64,000 nt of DNA from Alistipes sp. (GTDB lineage Bacteria > Bacteroidota > Bacteroidia > Bacteroidales > Rikenellaceae), in contig JAFLRR010000007.1 in NCBI GenBank assembly GCA_022511345.1, positions 62,001 to 126,000 of the forward strand. The letters are read 5' to 3'. Shown piece after piece: positions 17,427 to 27,185 of this stretch. A model generated the notes under the pieces. The model did no database searches. It saw only the letters and a list, made by a program, of their open reading frames with translations, and was not told the DNA's origin. Numbering within the stretch: position 1 is the stretch's first letter; each line of letters opens with the position of its first letter. The position numbers and the translations under genes were made by a program.

Positions 17427-19730
17427 ATGATGAAAAAACTGTATTTCCTGGCCAAAGCCATCATGCCGCTGTTCATGTCGGCATGCGTGCTTGTAGCATG
17501 CGAGAAGGGGGGGGGAACTGAGCCCGATCCCGATGATTCCAACAAACCTGGAAGCGTCACCAAGCCCGAGGATTTGAGCAATCAGGCCGCCTACAACGGC
17601 AGCGTCTTCAGCCTGCAGTCGGTGATCTACACCTTCGAGGAGGTCGAGGGCTCGGCCGTCTTCTATCTGTCGCCTACGGCCGGCATCACCGATATCGACG
17701 GCATGCAGGCCGCCAATGACTACATCCGCCTTGTCGTAGGCAAGACCAACGGCAGCAACGTCAACTTTGCAGGCACCGACAACGCTGTGGCCTACAACGA
17801 CCTGCAGGCCGACGCCAGCAACGCATCCCAATTCAAAATCACCAAGCTGGACGTTATTCTCTACGGCGCCACGGCCGTCGAGATTCAAATCAGCATCGCC
17901 TCCAACGACGGCCGCTCGACCCTTCTGACCAACTACTACGGCAGCTGCACGCGCTATCCTTCTGACGACATCGCCATCGAGGCCGTAGCCGTCTGCACCC
18001 ATGTTGCGCAGCAGGTCTACTTCGGCCAGGGCCTCGGCACCAACGCGCACGAATACGATCTTCTGGTATCCACGAGCCAGCTCACGCAGGCCACCGACGG
18101 CACCCTTGTGCTGCTCGAGGAGACCGGCTACGCCATGCACATCGCATTCTTCGCCATTCCCAACAGCGTCTACCGCACCCGTCTGCCGCAGGGCACCTAC
18201 AAATACAGCGAAGGCGCCGAGGCCGGCACCTATCTCTCCGTCTCCTATCTTGCCGAGTTCTCTACCGAGAACGGTCACCAGGAGATGTCCACCCGACCCT
18301 TCGTCGGCGACATGACCGTGACCACCGACAATAACGACATCACCACCATCCGCGCCAGCTTCGTCGACAGCAGCAACCGTCTGCGCACGATAGCCTACCA
18401 GGGCAAGCTCGGCAACTTCATGGACATCAATTCGAGCACCTATCTGCCTCAGTTCAACCAGGATGTCGACATGACGGCCAACAAGGCCAACGGCATCTAC
18501 TACGGACGCATGGGCGAGCAGGCCTACGGCACATTCGAGCTCGTAATCTACGAGGATGCCTACCTCGACGGCCAGGAGGGCAGCTTCGGCGCCACCCTGC
18601 TGCTCACCTCGCCTACGCTCTTCACCAAAGAGGCCGACCTCAAGCAGAACATCTCCAAGCTCAACGGCACCTACAACGCGTCGAGCACCTTCTCCCAGTC
18701 CATGAGCTGGTTCAAGCCCGTCGAGATGAATGTCTACGGCATGGTTCAGCCCTACGGTACCTTCCTGCACCAGTACGACGGCTCCTACTACGGCCTGTTC
18801 GGCTACGCCAACGACGGCACCGTCACCATCTCCGCAGGCAGCGGCGACGGCGACATGCACATCGAGTTCGACCTCACTTCGCAGAACGGCTCGAAGATGA
18901 AGGGCCGCTACGACGGACCCATCGAGTGGTCGTGGCAGCCCGTATCCTCCGACAGCGACGACGGCACCTCGACCCTCACCGAGGACTACAATATGGACCT
19001 CGCGCGCCACAAGGAGGCACGCCTCGTGGTTCCGCAGCAGATATACATCGGCGGCATCGGCTACACCCAGATGAGCGACTACTCGAAACGCTGGGGCAGC
19101 CAAAGTCCTGACAAGAACGACGACATCGGCTACCAGTACATCGCTTTCGGCAATATCGGCCTGAACGAAGACCCCGTCGGTACGGTCAATGCCGGCGACT
19201 TCGCCTACATCGAGCTCGTCACGGCTCCGGGCGAGGAGCGCCAGCTCAAGCCGGGCCACTACACCATCTCGCCGCAGCGCTGGCCGGCCTACTTCCACCC
19301 GATGAACTCCGATGGCGAGGGCGTTGCCGTCAAGGGCATGCTTCTCAACTCCATCTCCTACACTTCGCACTGGGAGCACCACTATGCAAGCGACGGAGGA
19401 CTCTCGGTCATCGACGGCCACGCCTACTTCTACGGCGGCGAGGTAACCGTCTCGGGCCCCGACGCAGACGGCGATTATACCTTCGAATTCGACTGCTTGT
19501 GCGTGCGCGACCACCACGTGCGCGGCACCTGGAAGGGTCCCGTCAGCGGCATCAGCACCGAGACCGACACGGCCATGTGGCGAGCCCCCATGCTCACCGA
19601 GGACCAGCTTCTGGAGCGCACCTCCAAGTGGAGCGTTAGCGGCATGAGAAGCCAGGATGCGCGCCGTCTGCCCCAGCAGAGCGCCGCGGCCGAGACACCC
19701 GCCTACGGGCGACTCTCCTTAACCCGCTAA
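17427..19730 (+). CDS. large lipoprotein with three repeated beta-rich modules, unknown function
   Basis: A 767-residue lipoprotein of no recognised family. The signal peptide ends in the lipobox LVAC with Cys25, and the mature protein begins CEKGGGTEPDPDD, acidic after the Cys as in surface-exported Bacteroidetes lipoproteins. The body looks all-beta and contains three related modules. Each ends in a strand pattern like G-x-VTV-x(8-12)-F-x(8-12)-G-x-Y/W-x-G, at about residues 293-327, 461-500 and 671-708. The segment around SVIYTFEEVEGSAVFYLSP matches SALYTIESDGTYTFYFSE of the next gene, so the two are paralogues. A 9-G run follows the lipobox codon. The start MMKK is fixed by the signal peptide. 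A role as a surface binding protein for the downstream SusCD pair is inference from position. Confidence 0.8.
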   Translation: MMKKLYFLAKAIMPLFMSACVLVACEKGGGTEPDPDDSNKPGSVTKPEDLSNQAAYNGSVFSLQSVIYTFEEVEGSAVFYLSPTAGITDIDGMQAANDYIRLVVGKTNGSNVNFAGTDNAVAYNDLQADASNASQFKITKLDVILYGATAVEIQISIASNDGRSTLLTNYYGSCTRYPSDDIAIEAVAVCTHVAQQVYFGQGLGTNAHEYDLLVSTSQLTQATDGTLVLLEETGYAMHIAFFAIPNSVYRTRLPQGTYKYSEGAEAGTYLSVSYLAEFSTENGHQEMSTRPFVGDMTVTTDNNDITTIRASFVDSSNRLRTIAYQGKLGNFMDINSSTYLPQFNQDVDMTANKANGIYYGRMGEQAYGTFELVIYEDAYLDGQEGSFGATLLLTSPTLFTKEADLKQNISKLNGTYNASSTFSQSMSWFKPVEMNVYGMVQPYGTFLHQYDGSYYGLFGYANDGTVTISAGSGDGDMHIEFDLTSQNGSKMKGRYDGPIEWSWQPVSSDSDDGTSTLTEDYNMDLARHKEARLVVPQQIYIGGIGYTQMSDYSKRWGSQSPDKNDDIGYQYIAFGNIGLNEDPVGTVNAGDFAYIELVTAPGEERQLKPGHYTISPQRWPAYFHPMNSDGEGVAVKGMLLNSISYTSHWEHHYASDGGLSVIDGHAYFYGGEVTVSGPDADGDYTFEFDCLCVRDHHVRGTWKGPVSGISTETDTAMWRAPMLTEDQLLERTSKWSVSGMRSQDARRLPQQSAAAETPAYGRLSLTR
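17507..17515. repeat. poly-G tract (9 G) inside the lipoprotein gene
   Basis: Nine consecutive G encode the end of Lys27 and Gly28-Gly29-Gly30, directly after the lipidated Cys. With nine G the gene is in frame. Loss or gain of one G would truncate the protein just after the signal peptide. Confidence 0.9.
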
Positions 19731-19766
19731 ATCTTTCGACAACACTTTATTCATTAACCGCATAGA

Positions 19767-19815
19767 CCTGAAGCCGCGACCCAGCGGCTTCAGGCATTGC
19801 AAAACTCAATTTTTT
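19767..19815 (+). terminator. hairpin terminator/attenuator between the two lipoprotein genes
   Basis: CCTGAAGCCGC (19767-19777) and GCGGCTTCAGG (19784-19794) form a perfect 11-bp stem. The run of seven T comes 15 bases after the stem, directly before the next ATG, so termination may be partial. Confidence 0.65.
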
Positions 19816-19816
19816 T

Positions 19817-22135
19817 ATGGTTAGTTTCAACAAATGGAGAATCACGGCCTTTGCAGCAGCTGTTGCACTGGCTTTCGCCGGCTGCTCCGAATCGGAGGGC
19901 GACGAACTGAATGCCGGTCCCGGCACTGAACCCGAACCCGAAGCCCCCGAGGTAGTTCTTCCTTCGGGCAGCAACTGGGCTCTTCTCGGCGACGATGCCA
20001 ACACTGGCGTTACGACCACTCTTCGTTCGGCGCTCTACACCATCGAGAGCGACGGTACCTACACCTTCTACTTCTCCGAGGATGCCGGTCTTACCACCGA
20101 CACCGAGATGCTTGCTTCGCCTACTCTTCTGACCGTTTCGGGCGTTGCCGAGCCCACGGGTCTGCAGGATTCGGCCGCTGTCGAGTTCCAGAGCGCATCC
20201 GGCACCGTTTCGTCGGCCGACTATGCAGCTCAGAGCATCGACATCAACCTCTTCTACAACAGCAAGGTCAAGCTCTTCCTCGAGCTCACCGACGATTCGG
20301 CCGAGACCTTCCGCGCATCGTTCGACGGCGAGTGCCTCGAGTCTGGCTTCCCCGCACTGGGCGACAATGCCATTGCCGTAGGCAAGGAGCAGCCCGTTCA
20401 GATCGGCAGCGTGGTTGAGTTCCGCAACCCGGCCGAGGACGTATGGACCTACTATCTCTACGAGGCCGAGGGCGTTACTGAAGCCGATCCCGACTCGGCG
20501 CTCTTCACTCTGACCATGCCCAAGGCACTCGTCGAGGGCGCTGTGGAGTATGAGGAGGGTATGGCACCCGAGTTCGAGCAGGACTTCGACAAGGGTCTCG
20601 CCGAGGGTATCGAGCTGACTTTCGAGGCTCTGCCCACCGACTACGCACACCACGCACACGGTACTCTCTATGCAGGCGTTGTCGACGACCCGACGGGCGT
20701 TCCCACCCGCACGCTGGCCATGACCTACACCAACGACGACGATGACACCGTCATTCGTCTGGCCTACACCGGCGAGGTAACCGTTGCCTACGACGCGGCC
20801 AACACCGCATCGCGCACCATCGGTTACGAGGACGAGGCACGCGAGAGCAGCTTCGAAGGCGACACGCCCGAGCTCTACCTCTACTCCTACACCGACGGCA
20901 CTACTCCCTACATCATCTACAGTACCATCAAGGCAGAGACGCTGGCCGAGCTGAACGGCAGCGAGGCCGAGGGCTACAACTACACCGTGCTCGTTCAGCT
21001 GCCCCGCAACGAAGAGGGCACCTACACGACCGCTACCCCGGGCTTCGCCATGACGGCTTTCGACTACAACATGGAGGCCATGACTCCGGCTGCCGGCAAT
21101 GATAACTGGTTCGACAGCTACGACAACGGCGAGAATATCACCTCGATTCGCCCCTGGACGGATGCCGACAAGGCATATCTGTCGAACAAGACGCTGACTC
21201 TCAAATCGGATGACGCCGAGTTCACCTACGCTCCCTCGGGCGACAAGGCCTACATCGTCTTCAACGGCGAGCTCACCCCGGCCTACAGCCCCATGGTTCG
21301 TCCGTCGTTCCGCCGTGCGGAGGCGTTCGCTGCCGAGGCATTTGCTCCGGTCGTAGAGCTGAGCGGCGAGGGCAACCCTGCCGAGGTGCTCGCTCCGGCT
21401 GCTGCTGCCGGCGAGGATGAGTCCTACATTCAGGTGTCCGACAAAGATGGCAATGTAATCTTCCGGGAGACGCTGACTCAGGTATTCGTACTCAACGACT
21501 ACCGTCGATATACTGACAACTACAGCGTTCTGAGAACCAAATCCGGCATTCCGTTCTTCGGCATGCGAGTATTTTTCGACAGCGCTTCCACCAACAACGA
21601 CCACGCCACCGATGGTACGACTCCCAACCTGATGTTCGCATGCGACGAACGCACCGGCGACGAGCTGGACAAGCAGATTAGCGGCGCTACGGTGAAGCAG
21701 TACACCGTCGTTACGGGCGAGGAGATTATTCTCGACCACGATGTAACCTACAGCGACAATATTGTTCAGTCGGGATATTCGTATGTATCGGACAACGACC
21801 AGTTGTTCAGCTTCAGTTACAGCAAGACGTTCACCTATTGGAAAGAGTCCGATACTGTGGATAGCGTAGCCACTTCGGGGCGTCTCGGCACGACGCCCAT
21901 CGAGTCGCCTTATGCAACTGCATTTAGTTTAACAGGGTCGATTAGCAATGCCGGAGGAACCACGACCAAAGGTTCGATCAAGGTTTCGCATGACGAGGAG
22001 ACCGATGTATGGAGTCTGGACTTCTCGATTCTCGACAATGTCAAGAAATTCAGTGCATATACCAATCCCCAGTGGAAGGAGGAAGGTACGCAAATGACCG
22101 TCGAAATCCACTGGAGCGGTGCGTTCACCAAATAG
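19817..22135 (+). CDS. large lipoprotein paralogous to its upstream neighbour, unknown function
   Basis: A 772-residue lipoprotein with signal peptide and lipobox (FAGC, Cys22), then an acidic run (CSESEGDELN) and a Pro/Glu linker. The N-terminal module (about 50-180) matches the equivalent part of the preceding protein, with the same order of conserved strands (ALYTIE, FYFSEDAG, a KLFLELTDD strand). The rest is rich in Asp, Glu, Thr and Tyr and appears all-beta. A low-complexity Ala/Glu stretch sits near residues 500-535 (AEAFAAEAFAP). No domain name is recognised. There is no TAnnTTTG box in front, so it probably depends on read-through from the first lipoprotein gene. Confidence 0.78.
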   Translation: MVSFNKWRITAFAAAVALAFAGCSESEGDELNAGPGTEPEPEAPEVVLPSGSNWALLGDDANTGVTTTLRSALYTIESDGTYTFYFSEDAGLTTDTEMLASPTLLTVSGVAEPTGLQDSAAVEFQSASGTVSSADYAAQSIDINLFYNSKVKLFLELTDDSAETFRASFDGECLESGFPALGDNAIAVGKEQPVQIGSVVEFRNPAEDVWTYYLYEAEGVTEADPDSALFTLTMPKALVEGAVEYEEGMAPEFEQDFDKGLAEGIELTFEALPTDYAHHAHGTLYAGVVDDPTGVPTRTLAMTYTNDDDDTVIRLAYTGEVTVAYDAANTASRTIGYEDEARESSFEGDTPELYLYSYTDGTTPYIIYSTIKAETLAELNGSEAEGYNYTVLVQLPRNEEGTYTTATPGFAMTAFDYNMEAMTPAAGNDNWFDSYDNGENITSIRPWTDADKAYLSNKTLTLKSDDAEFTYAPSGDKAYIVFNGELTPAYSPMVRPSFRRAEAFAAEAFAPVVELSGEGNPAEVLAPAAAAGEDESYIQVSDKDGNVIFRETLTQVFVLNDYRRYTDNYSVLRTKSGIPFFGMRVFFDSASTNNDHATDGTTPNLMFACDERTGDELDKQISGATVKQYTVVTGEEIILDHDVTYSDNIVQSGYSYVSDNDQLFSFSYSKTFTYWKESDTVDSVATSGRLGTTPIESPYATAFSLTGSISNAGGTTTKGSIKVSHDEETDVWSLDFSILDNVKKFSAYTNPQWKEEGTQMTVEIHWSGAFTK

Positions 22136-22166
22136 TTCACCGGTTTAATCCGATAAGCTGACTGTC

Positions 22167-22225
22167 GAGGGGGAGTTTGAAGCAAATCTTCTTAATAAAA
22201 ACTTCAAGCTCCCCCTCTTTTTTTT
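22167..22225 (+). terminator. strong terminator between lipoprotein genes and susC
   Basis: A 16-bp stem with one G-T wobble (22167-22182 with 22202-22217; GAGGGGGAG against CTCCCCCTC at the base), a 19-base loop and eight T form a textbook terminator. It lies 82 bases before the susC start, and no promoter box is seen after it. Confidence 0.88.
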
Positions 22226-22306
22226 CTGCGGCTCCGGCCCCGCAACAGCCTGACCGGAAACACGTCGCGCCGCCGACGCTAAATGCGGCTTAACGATTCG
22301 CTTCTT

Positions 22307-25300
22307 ATGATGAAAAAAACTCTTATCGCCTTTGTTCTTGCCGCGTGCAGCATGGTGCAGCTTCATGCCCAGCAGTACACCCTCAAGGGCAAAGTCACCG
22401 ACCAGTCCGGCGAACCGGTCATCGGCGCCTCCGTCATAATCGACGGCACGCACAACGGCGTATCGACAGGTATCGACGGCGATTTCGCAATAAACGTCGG
22501 TCCCAACGACCGGCTCAACGTGTCGTTCATAGGATTCACCGACAAAACCGTCGACGTAGCATCCAAAACATACCTCGAAATAACCCTCGAGGAGCAGACC
22601 CAGGCCATCGACGACGTGATTGTCGTGGCATTCGGTACGGCCAAGAAAGAGGCCTTCACCGGCTCGGCCGGCGTGGTCAAGGCCGACGACATAGGCAAGG
22701 TCCAGAGCTCGAACATTGCCAAGGCCCTCACCGGCAAGGTCGCCGGCGTGCAGATGACAACCTCGTCGGGTCAGCCCGGCTCGGGCGCCGACATCCGCAT
22801 CCGCGGCTTCGGCTCGCTCAATGCCGGCAACAGCCCTCTGTGGGTGGTCGACGGCATGCCCTACTCGGGTGACCTGAACAACCTCAACGCAAACGATATC
22901 GAGACCATAACGGTGCTCAAGGATGCCGCCTCGAACGCCCTCTACGGCGCGCGCGGCGCCAACGGCGTGATTATGGTCACCACCAAGAAAAGCCGCACAC
23001 GGGAGGCTACCGTCAGCTTCGAAGCCAAAATAGGCGTCAACTCCCGCGCTGCCCAGGATTACGAATATATCAAAAACCCGGCGCTGTTCTACGAAACGCA
23101 CTACAACGCCCTGAAAAACTATTATATGAACTCGGGCGGCCTGTCCTCCTACGAGGCCTACCGCCGCGCCTCCGCAAACCTCACCGCCTCGGCCAACATG
23201 GGCGGCCTGGGATACCAGGTCTACACCGTGCCTGCCGGTCAGCAGTTCATCGGCTCAAACGGCAAGGTCAACCCCGCCGCTACGCTCGGCCGCCGCGTGG
23301 TCTATGCCGGCAAGGAGTACCTCATCCAGCCCGACGACTGGACCAAGGCCGCATTCCGCTCATCCATGCGCCAGGACTACAACGCCAGCCTCATGGGCTC
23401 GGGCGAGCACTTCTCGGCATATATCTCGGCCGGCTACCTCAATGACAAAGGTATAGTCTACAACTCCGACATGGAGCGTTTCACCATGCGCGGCAAGTTC
23501 GACTACCAGGCCAAAAAGTGGCTCAAGACGGGTATCAACGCCACCTACACGCGCTTCAACTACAACTCCATAAGCGGCGGCGGCAGCAACTCGTCGGGCA
23601 ACATCTTCGCATATACCGCCCAGATAGGCCCCATATACCCGCTCTACCTGCGCGACGGCGAGGGCAACTTCATGTACAACGAAGACGGCATACAGCTCTA
23701 CGACTTCGGAAACGGCGACAATGCCGGCATGGTCCGCTCGCTATTCCCCAACGGCAACGCGCTGGCCGAATCGCGCCTCGACAAATCAATCGCCGAGGGT
23801 AGCGCATTCAACGGCACGGCATTCTTCGAGGTCTCGTTCCTGAAGGATTTCAAGTTCACCTTCAATGCGGGCCTCTCGCTCGACGAGACCCGCTCCACAT
23901 CGTCGATGAACCCATGGTTCGGCTACTACGCCAACTCCAACGGTATGATTTCGGTGGGCCACTCGCGTCTGTTCGAGTACAACCACCAGCAGATTCTCAA
24001 CTACACCAAGCAGGTGGGTCTGCACAACATCAACGCCATGGCGGGACACGAATACTACGACTCGCGCTCATACTCGGTCGGCGGCAGCAAGAGCGGCATG
24101 TTCCTGCCGGGCAACCTCGAGCTCGGCGGCGCGATAGTCGACATGCAGTCGGCATCGTCGGGCCGCTCGGAGTACAACAACGAGGGTTTCTTCTCGCGCG
24201 TGATGTACGACTACGACAACCGCATCTTCGCCTCGGCCTCCTACCGCTGCGACGCCTCGTCGCGCTTCCACCCCAACTACCGCTGGGGCAGCTTCTGGTC
24301 GCTGGGCGGCGCCTGGATTATCTCGCGCGAGCAGTTCATGTCCGGCACCTCGCGCTGGCTCGACAACCTGAAAATCAAGGCCTCCATCGGCTCGCAGGGT
24401 AACGACAGCATCGGCGACTTCCGATACACCAACACCTACTCCATCGAAAACGCCAACGGACAGGTTTCGACCGTACCCTCGACCCACGGCTCCGAAAAGA
24501 TTACCTGGGAGACCAACTCCAACTTCAACGCCGGCGTCGAGTTCAGTGTACTCGACGGCCGCGTGTCGGGAGGCATGGAGTATTTCCTGCGCCGCACAAC
24601 CGACATGCTCCTTTCGTTCCCCGTGGCGCCGTCGATGGGCTACTCCTCCTACTACGCCAACGTGGGCGACATGTCAAACTACGGCGTGGAGGTCGAGCTC
24701 AACTTCGTGCCCGTCCGCCGCAAGAACGTAGTCTGGGACCTAAGCCTCAACCTCACGCACCTGCGCAACAGAATCACCATGCTGCCGCAGGAGCGCCGCA
24801 ACACCGTTGTCGAAGGCTATGAGGGCTACGTGAGCGGCTCGTCGTTCTACGGCCAGGGTCTTCCAGTCTACACCTTCTACATGCCCAAATATGCAGGCGT
24901 CTCCAGCGAGGGCCTGTCGATGTGGTATGTCGACGAGATGATCGACGAGGTGCCCACGGGCCGCCGCCTGACCACAACCGACTATGCCGACGCTACCAAG
25001 TACCTCTGCGGCAATCCCATACCCGCCCTCTACGGAGGATTCTCGACCAGCGTCAGCTTCTACGGCTTCGACGTCGGCATGGACTTCACCTACCAGATAG
25101 GCGGTCAGGTCTACGACTCGGGATACTCGGCCTCGATGTACTCGCCCGCCAACAGCACCACAGGCCTCAACTGGCACAAGGATATCCTGAAGGCCTGGTC
25201 TTCAGAGAATCCCGCATCCAACATTCCGCGTCTGCAGTACGAAGACCAGAACCAGAATGCCCAGTCGGACCGTTTCCTGGTCGACGCCAGCTACCTCAAT

Positions 25301-25513
25301 ATCCAGAATATCAACGTCGGCTATACTCTTCCGCAGAAAATCACGCGCCGCCTGCACATCGAAAAGATACGCATCTTCCTGGCGTGCGACAATGTGTGGT
25401 ACTGGTCGCGCAGACAGGGTCTCGACCCGCGACAGTCGTTTTCCGGCGGTTCCGACCATACGGTCTACTCGCCCGTGCGCACCATCTCGGGCGGTATAAA
25501 CATTCAGTTCTAA
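22307..25513 (+). CDS. SusC/RagA-type TonB-linked outer membrane transporter
   Basis: A roughly 1068-residue TonB-dependent porter that imports ligands captured by its SusD partner across the outer membrane. After the signal peptide (about 1-21, ending LHAQ) comes a carboxypeptidase-regulatory-like beta domain (about 24-105; KGKVTDQSGEPVIGASV). The plug follows, with IRIRGFGSLNAGNSPLWVVDG and YGARGANGVIMVTTKK, and then the 22-strand barrel ending in ISGGINIQF with a C-terminal Phe. No STN signalling domain precedes the plug, so it does not fit a sigma/anti-sigma relay. The ATG at 22307 (MMKKTL) is preferred over the track start eight codons earlier. susD follows after 10 bp. Confidence 0.95.
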   Translation: MMKKTLIAFVLAACSMVQLHAQQYTLKGKVTDQSGEPVIGASVIIDGTHNGVSTGIDGDFAINVGPNDRLNVSFIGFTDKTVDVASKTYLEITLEEQTQAIDDVIVVAFGTAKKEAFTGSAGVVKADDIGKVQSSNIAKALTGKVAGVQMTTSSGQPGSGADIRIRGFGSLNAGNSPLWVVDGMPYSGDLNNLNANDIETITVLKDAASNALYGARGANGVIMVTTKKSRTREATVSFEAKIGVNSRAAQDYEYIKNPALFYETHYNALKNYYMNSGGLSSYEAYRRASANLTASANMGGLGYQVYTVPAGQQFIGSNGKVNPAATLGRRVVYAGKEYLIQPDDWTKAAFRSSMRQDYNASLMGSGEHFSAYISAGYLNDKGIVYNSDMERFTMRGKFDYQAKKWLKTGINATYTRFNYNSISGGGSNSSGNIFAYTAQIGPIYPLYLRDGEGNFMYNEDGIQLYDFGNGDNAGMVRSLFPNGNALAESRLDKSIAEGSAFNGTAFFEVSFLKDFKFTFNAGLSLDETRSTSSMNPWFGYYANSNGMISVGHSRLFEYNHQQILNYTKQVGLHNINAMAGHEYYDSRSYSVGGSKSGMFLPGNLELGGAIVDMQSASSGRSEYNNEGFFSRVMYDYDNRIFASASYRCDASSRFHPNYRWGSFWSLGGAWIISREQFMSGTSRWLDNLKIKASIGSQGNDSIGDFRYTNTYSIENANGQVSTVPSTHGSEKITWETNSNFNAGVEFSVLDGRVSGGMEYFLRRTTDMLLSFPVAPSMGYSSYYANVGDMSNYGVEVELNFVPVRRKNVVWDLSLNLTHLRNRITMLPQERRNTVVEGYEGYVSGSSFYGQGLPVYTFYMPKYAGVSSEGLSMWYVDEMIDEVPTGRRLTTTDYADATKYLCGNPIPALYGGFSTSVSFYGFDVGMDFTYQIGGQVYDSGYSASMYSPANSTTGLNWHKDILKAWSSENPASNIPRLQYEDQNQNAQSDRFLVDASYLNIQNINVGYTLPQKITRRLHIEKIRIFLACDNVWYWSRRQGLDPRQSFSGGSDHTVYSPVRTISGGINIQF

Positions 25514-25523
25514 CAACGTGACG

Positions 25524-27185
25524 ATGACAAAGATGAAAAAAGCGATTATATCACAGCTCATAGCCGCCATGCTGCTGCTCGGCGGCTGCATCAAGGAGAT
25601 TGATGCCACCGGCGGCACGGCCACCGAGTCGCAGGTGACTCTCGAGACGCTTTTGCGCGGCATTCCCGCCGCGATGGTCAAAGCCGGCTCCGCAGGATAT
25701 GCGGGACAGGGAGCTGCATGGGACTTCGGCTACCCGGCCATACACCTGGCCATGGAGTCCATGACCGGCGATTTGGTCATCACCGGAAGCATTGGCTACG
25801 ACTGGTTCGGACAGTGGGGAACCAACGAGGCTCTCGGCGGCGACTACGCCGTCTGCGTGCTCACGTGGAATACGTTCTATACATGGATACAGATGGCCAA
25901 CGAGGTCATCAAGAAAATCGACGCCAACGGCGACTACTCGGCCCTCGACGCCACGCAGCGCGCCTACCTCGGTCATGCCTACGCCTACCGCGCCATGTTC
26001 TATCTCGACTTGGTCCGCATGTACGAGTTCCGCCCCAACACCGTCACCGACGGCGAAAACGTGCTTGGCCTGGGTGTACCCATCATCATGCCCGACACGC
26101 CCGAGAGCGTTGCCAAGAACAACCCCCGCGCCCGCGTCGAGGATATCTACAACAACGTCATCTTCCCCGACCTGGATATGGCCGAGGAGCTCCTGACGGG
26201 CTACACCGCACCCGACAAGTACACCATCAGCCTGGCCTGCGTCTACGGACTCAAGGCCCGCGCATGGCTCGAGCGCGGCAAACCGACGGACGATGCCGAC
26301 GACAACACCGAAGCCTTCCGCAAGGCGGCCGAGTATGCGCGTCTGGCCATCACCACGAGCGGCTGCACGCCTCTGACCCAGAGCCAGTGGGAGGACCCCT
26401 CCAACGGCTTCAACAACGCCAACGCCAACAACTCGTGGATTTGGGGTCTGGCGCTGCCGAGCGAGAGCGTCGGCGCCCTGTTCTGCTTCACGGCGCACAT
26501 GAGCACCGAGTCGTGGAGCGCCTACGCGAGCGAGGTGGGCCGCGGCATCAACAAGAACCTCTACAACAGTATCGACAACCACGACTTCCGCAAACATTCG
26601 TGGCTCGACCCCGACCGCAACTTCTACAACTACCAGAGCTGCCGTCCCGACGGGCGCGAGTATTTCTCCCAGACGCTCAAGGACTACGCCAACATCAAGT
26701 TCCGTCCCGCGCAGGGCAACTACATCGATTTCATGTCGGGAGGCGCTGCCGACCACGCCTGCATGCGTGTCGAGGAGATGTATTTCATCGAGGCCGAGGC
26801 TACGGCCCACCTCTCGGGTCGTCTGACCGAGGCGGTGCAGCTGCTCAACAGCTTCATGAACACCTACCGCATGACTGACGGCTACACCTACGACTGCACC
26901 AACCGCGCCCGCAACGTCGAGAGCTTCACCAACGAGCTGATGCTTCAGAAGCGCATCGAGTTCTGGGGCGAGGGCGTCGTGATGTTCGACATGAAGCGTC
27001 TGAACATCTCCTCGCGCCGCGGATATGTGGGCACCAACTCGCCCGCCTCGTACCGTCTCAACTGCGACGGCCGCGCACCCTACTGGAACTTCGTCATTTC
27101 GCGAGGCGAGACGCAGAACAACACCGCCCTCGCAAACTACAACAACCCCGACCCGTCGGGCAAGGTAAAACCATGGACCGAATAA
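25524..27185 (+). CDS. SusD/RagB-type surface lipoprotein
   Basis: A roughly 553-residue lipoprotein that caps the SusC barrel and captures ligand. The lipobox is LLGGC, with mature CIKEID. The protein shows the helical TPR-like N-terminal region (YLGHAYAYRAMFYLDLVRMYE) and the conserved SusD C-terminal patterns (QKRIEFWGEGVVMFDMKRLN). Length is usual. Starts at 25524 or 25533 (MKKAII) are both possible. Its stop codon overlaps the next start (TAATG at 27183-27187). Ligand specificity cannot be read from sequence. The protease two genes downstream suggests peptides rather than glycans. Confidence 0.93.
   Translation: MTKMKKAIISQLIAAMLLLGGCIKEIDATGGTATESQVTLETLLRGIPAAMVKAGSAGYAGQGAAWDFGYPAIHLAMESMTGDLVITGSIGYDWFGQWGTNEALGGDYAVCVLTWNTFYTWIQMANEVIKKIDANGDYSALDATQRAYLGHAYAYRAMFYLDLVRMYEFRPNTVTDGENVLGLGVPIIMPDTPESVAKNNPRARVEDIYNNVIFPDLDMAEELLTGYTAPDKYTISLACVYGLKARAWLERGKPTDDADDNTEAFRKAAEYARLAITTSGCTPLTQSQWEDPSNGFNNANANNSWIWGLALPSESVGALFCFTAHMSTESWSAYASEVGRGINKNLYNSIDNHDFRKHSWLDPDRNFYNYQSCRPDGREYFSQTLKDYANIKFRPAQGNYIDFMSGGAADHACMRVEEMYFIEAEATAHLSGRLTEAVQLLNSFMNTYRMTDGYTYDCTNRARNVESFTNELMLQKRIEFWGEGVVMFDMKRLNISSRRGYVGTNSPASYRLNCDGRAPYWNFVISRGETQNNTALANYNNPDPSGKVKPWTE

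Noticed and set aside
17252..17521. 89-residue plus-strand frame over the leader poly-G tract
   Set aside because: It overlaps the lipoprotein signal sequence in another frame, lacks a promoter-spaced start and has no protein-like pattern.
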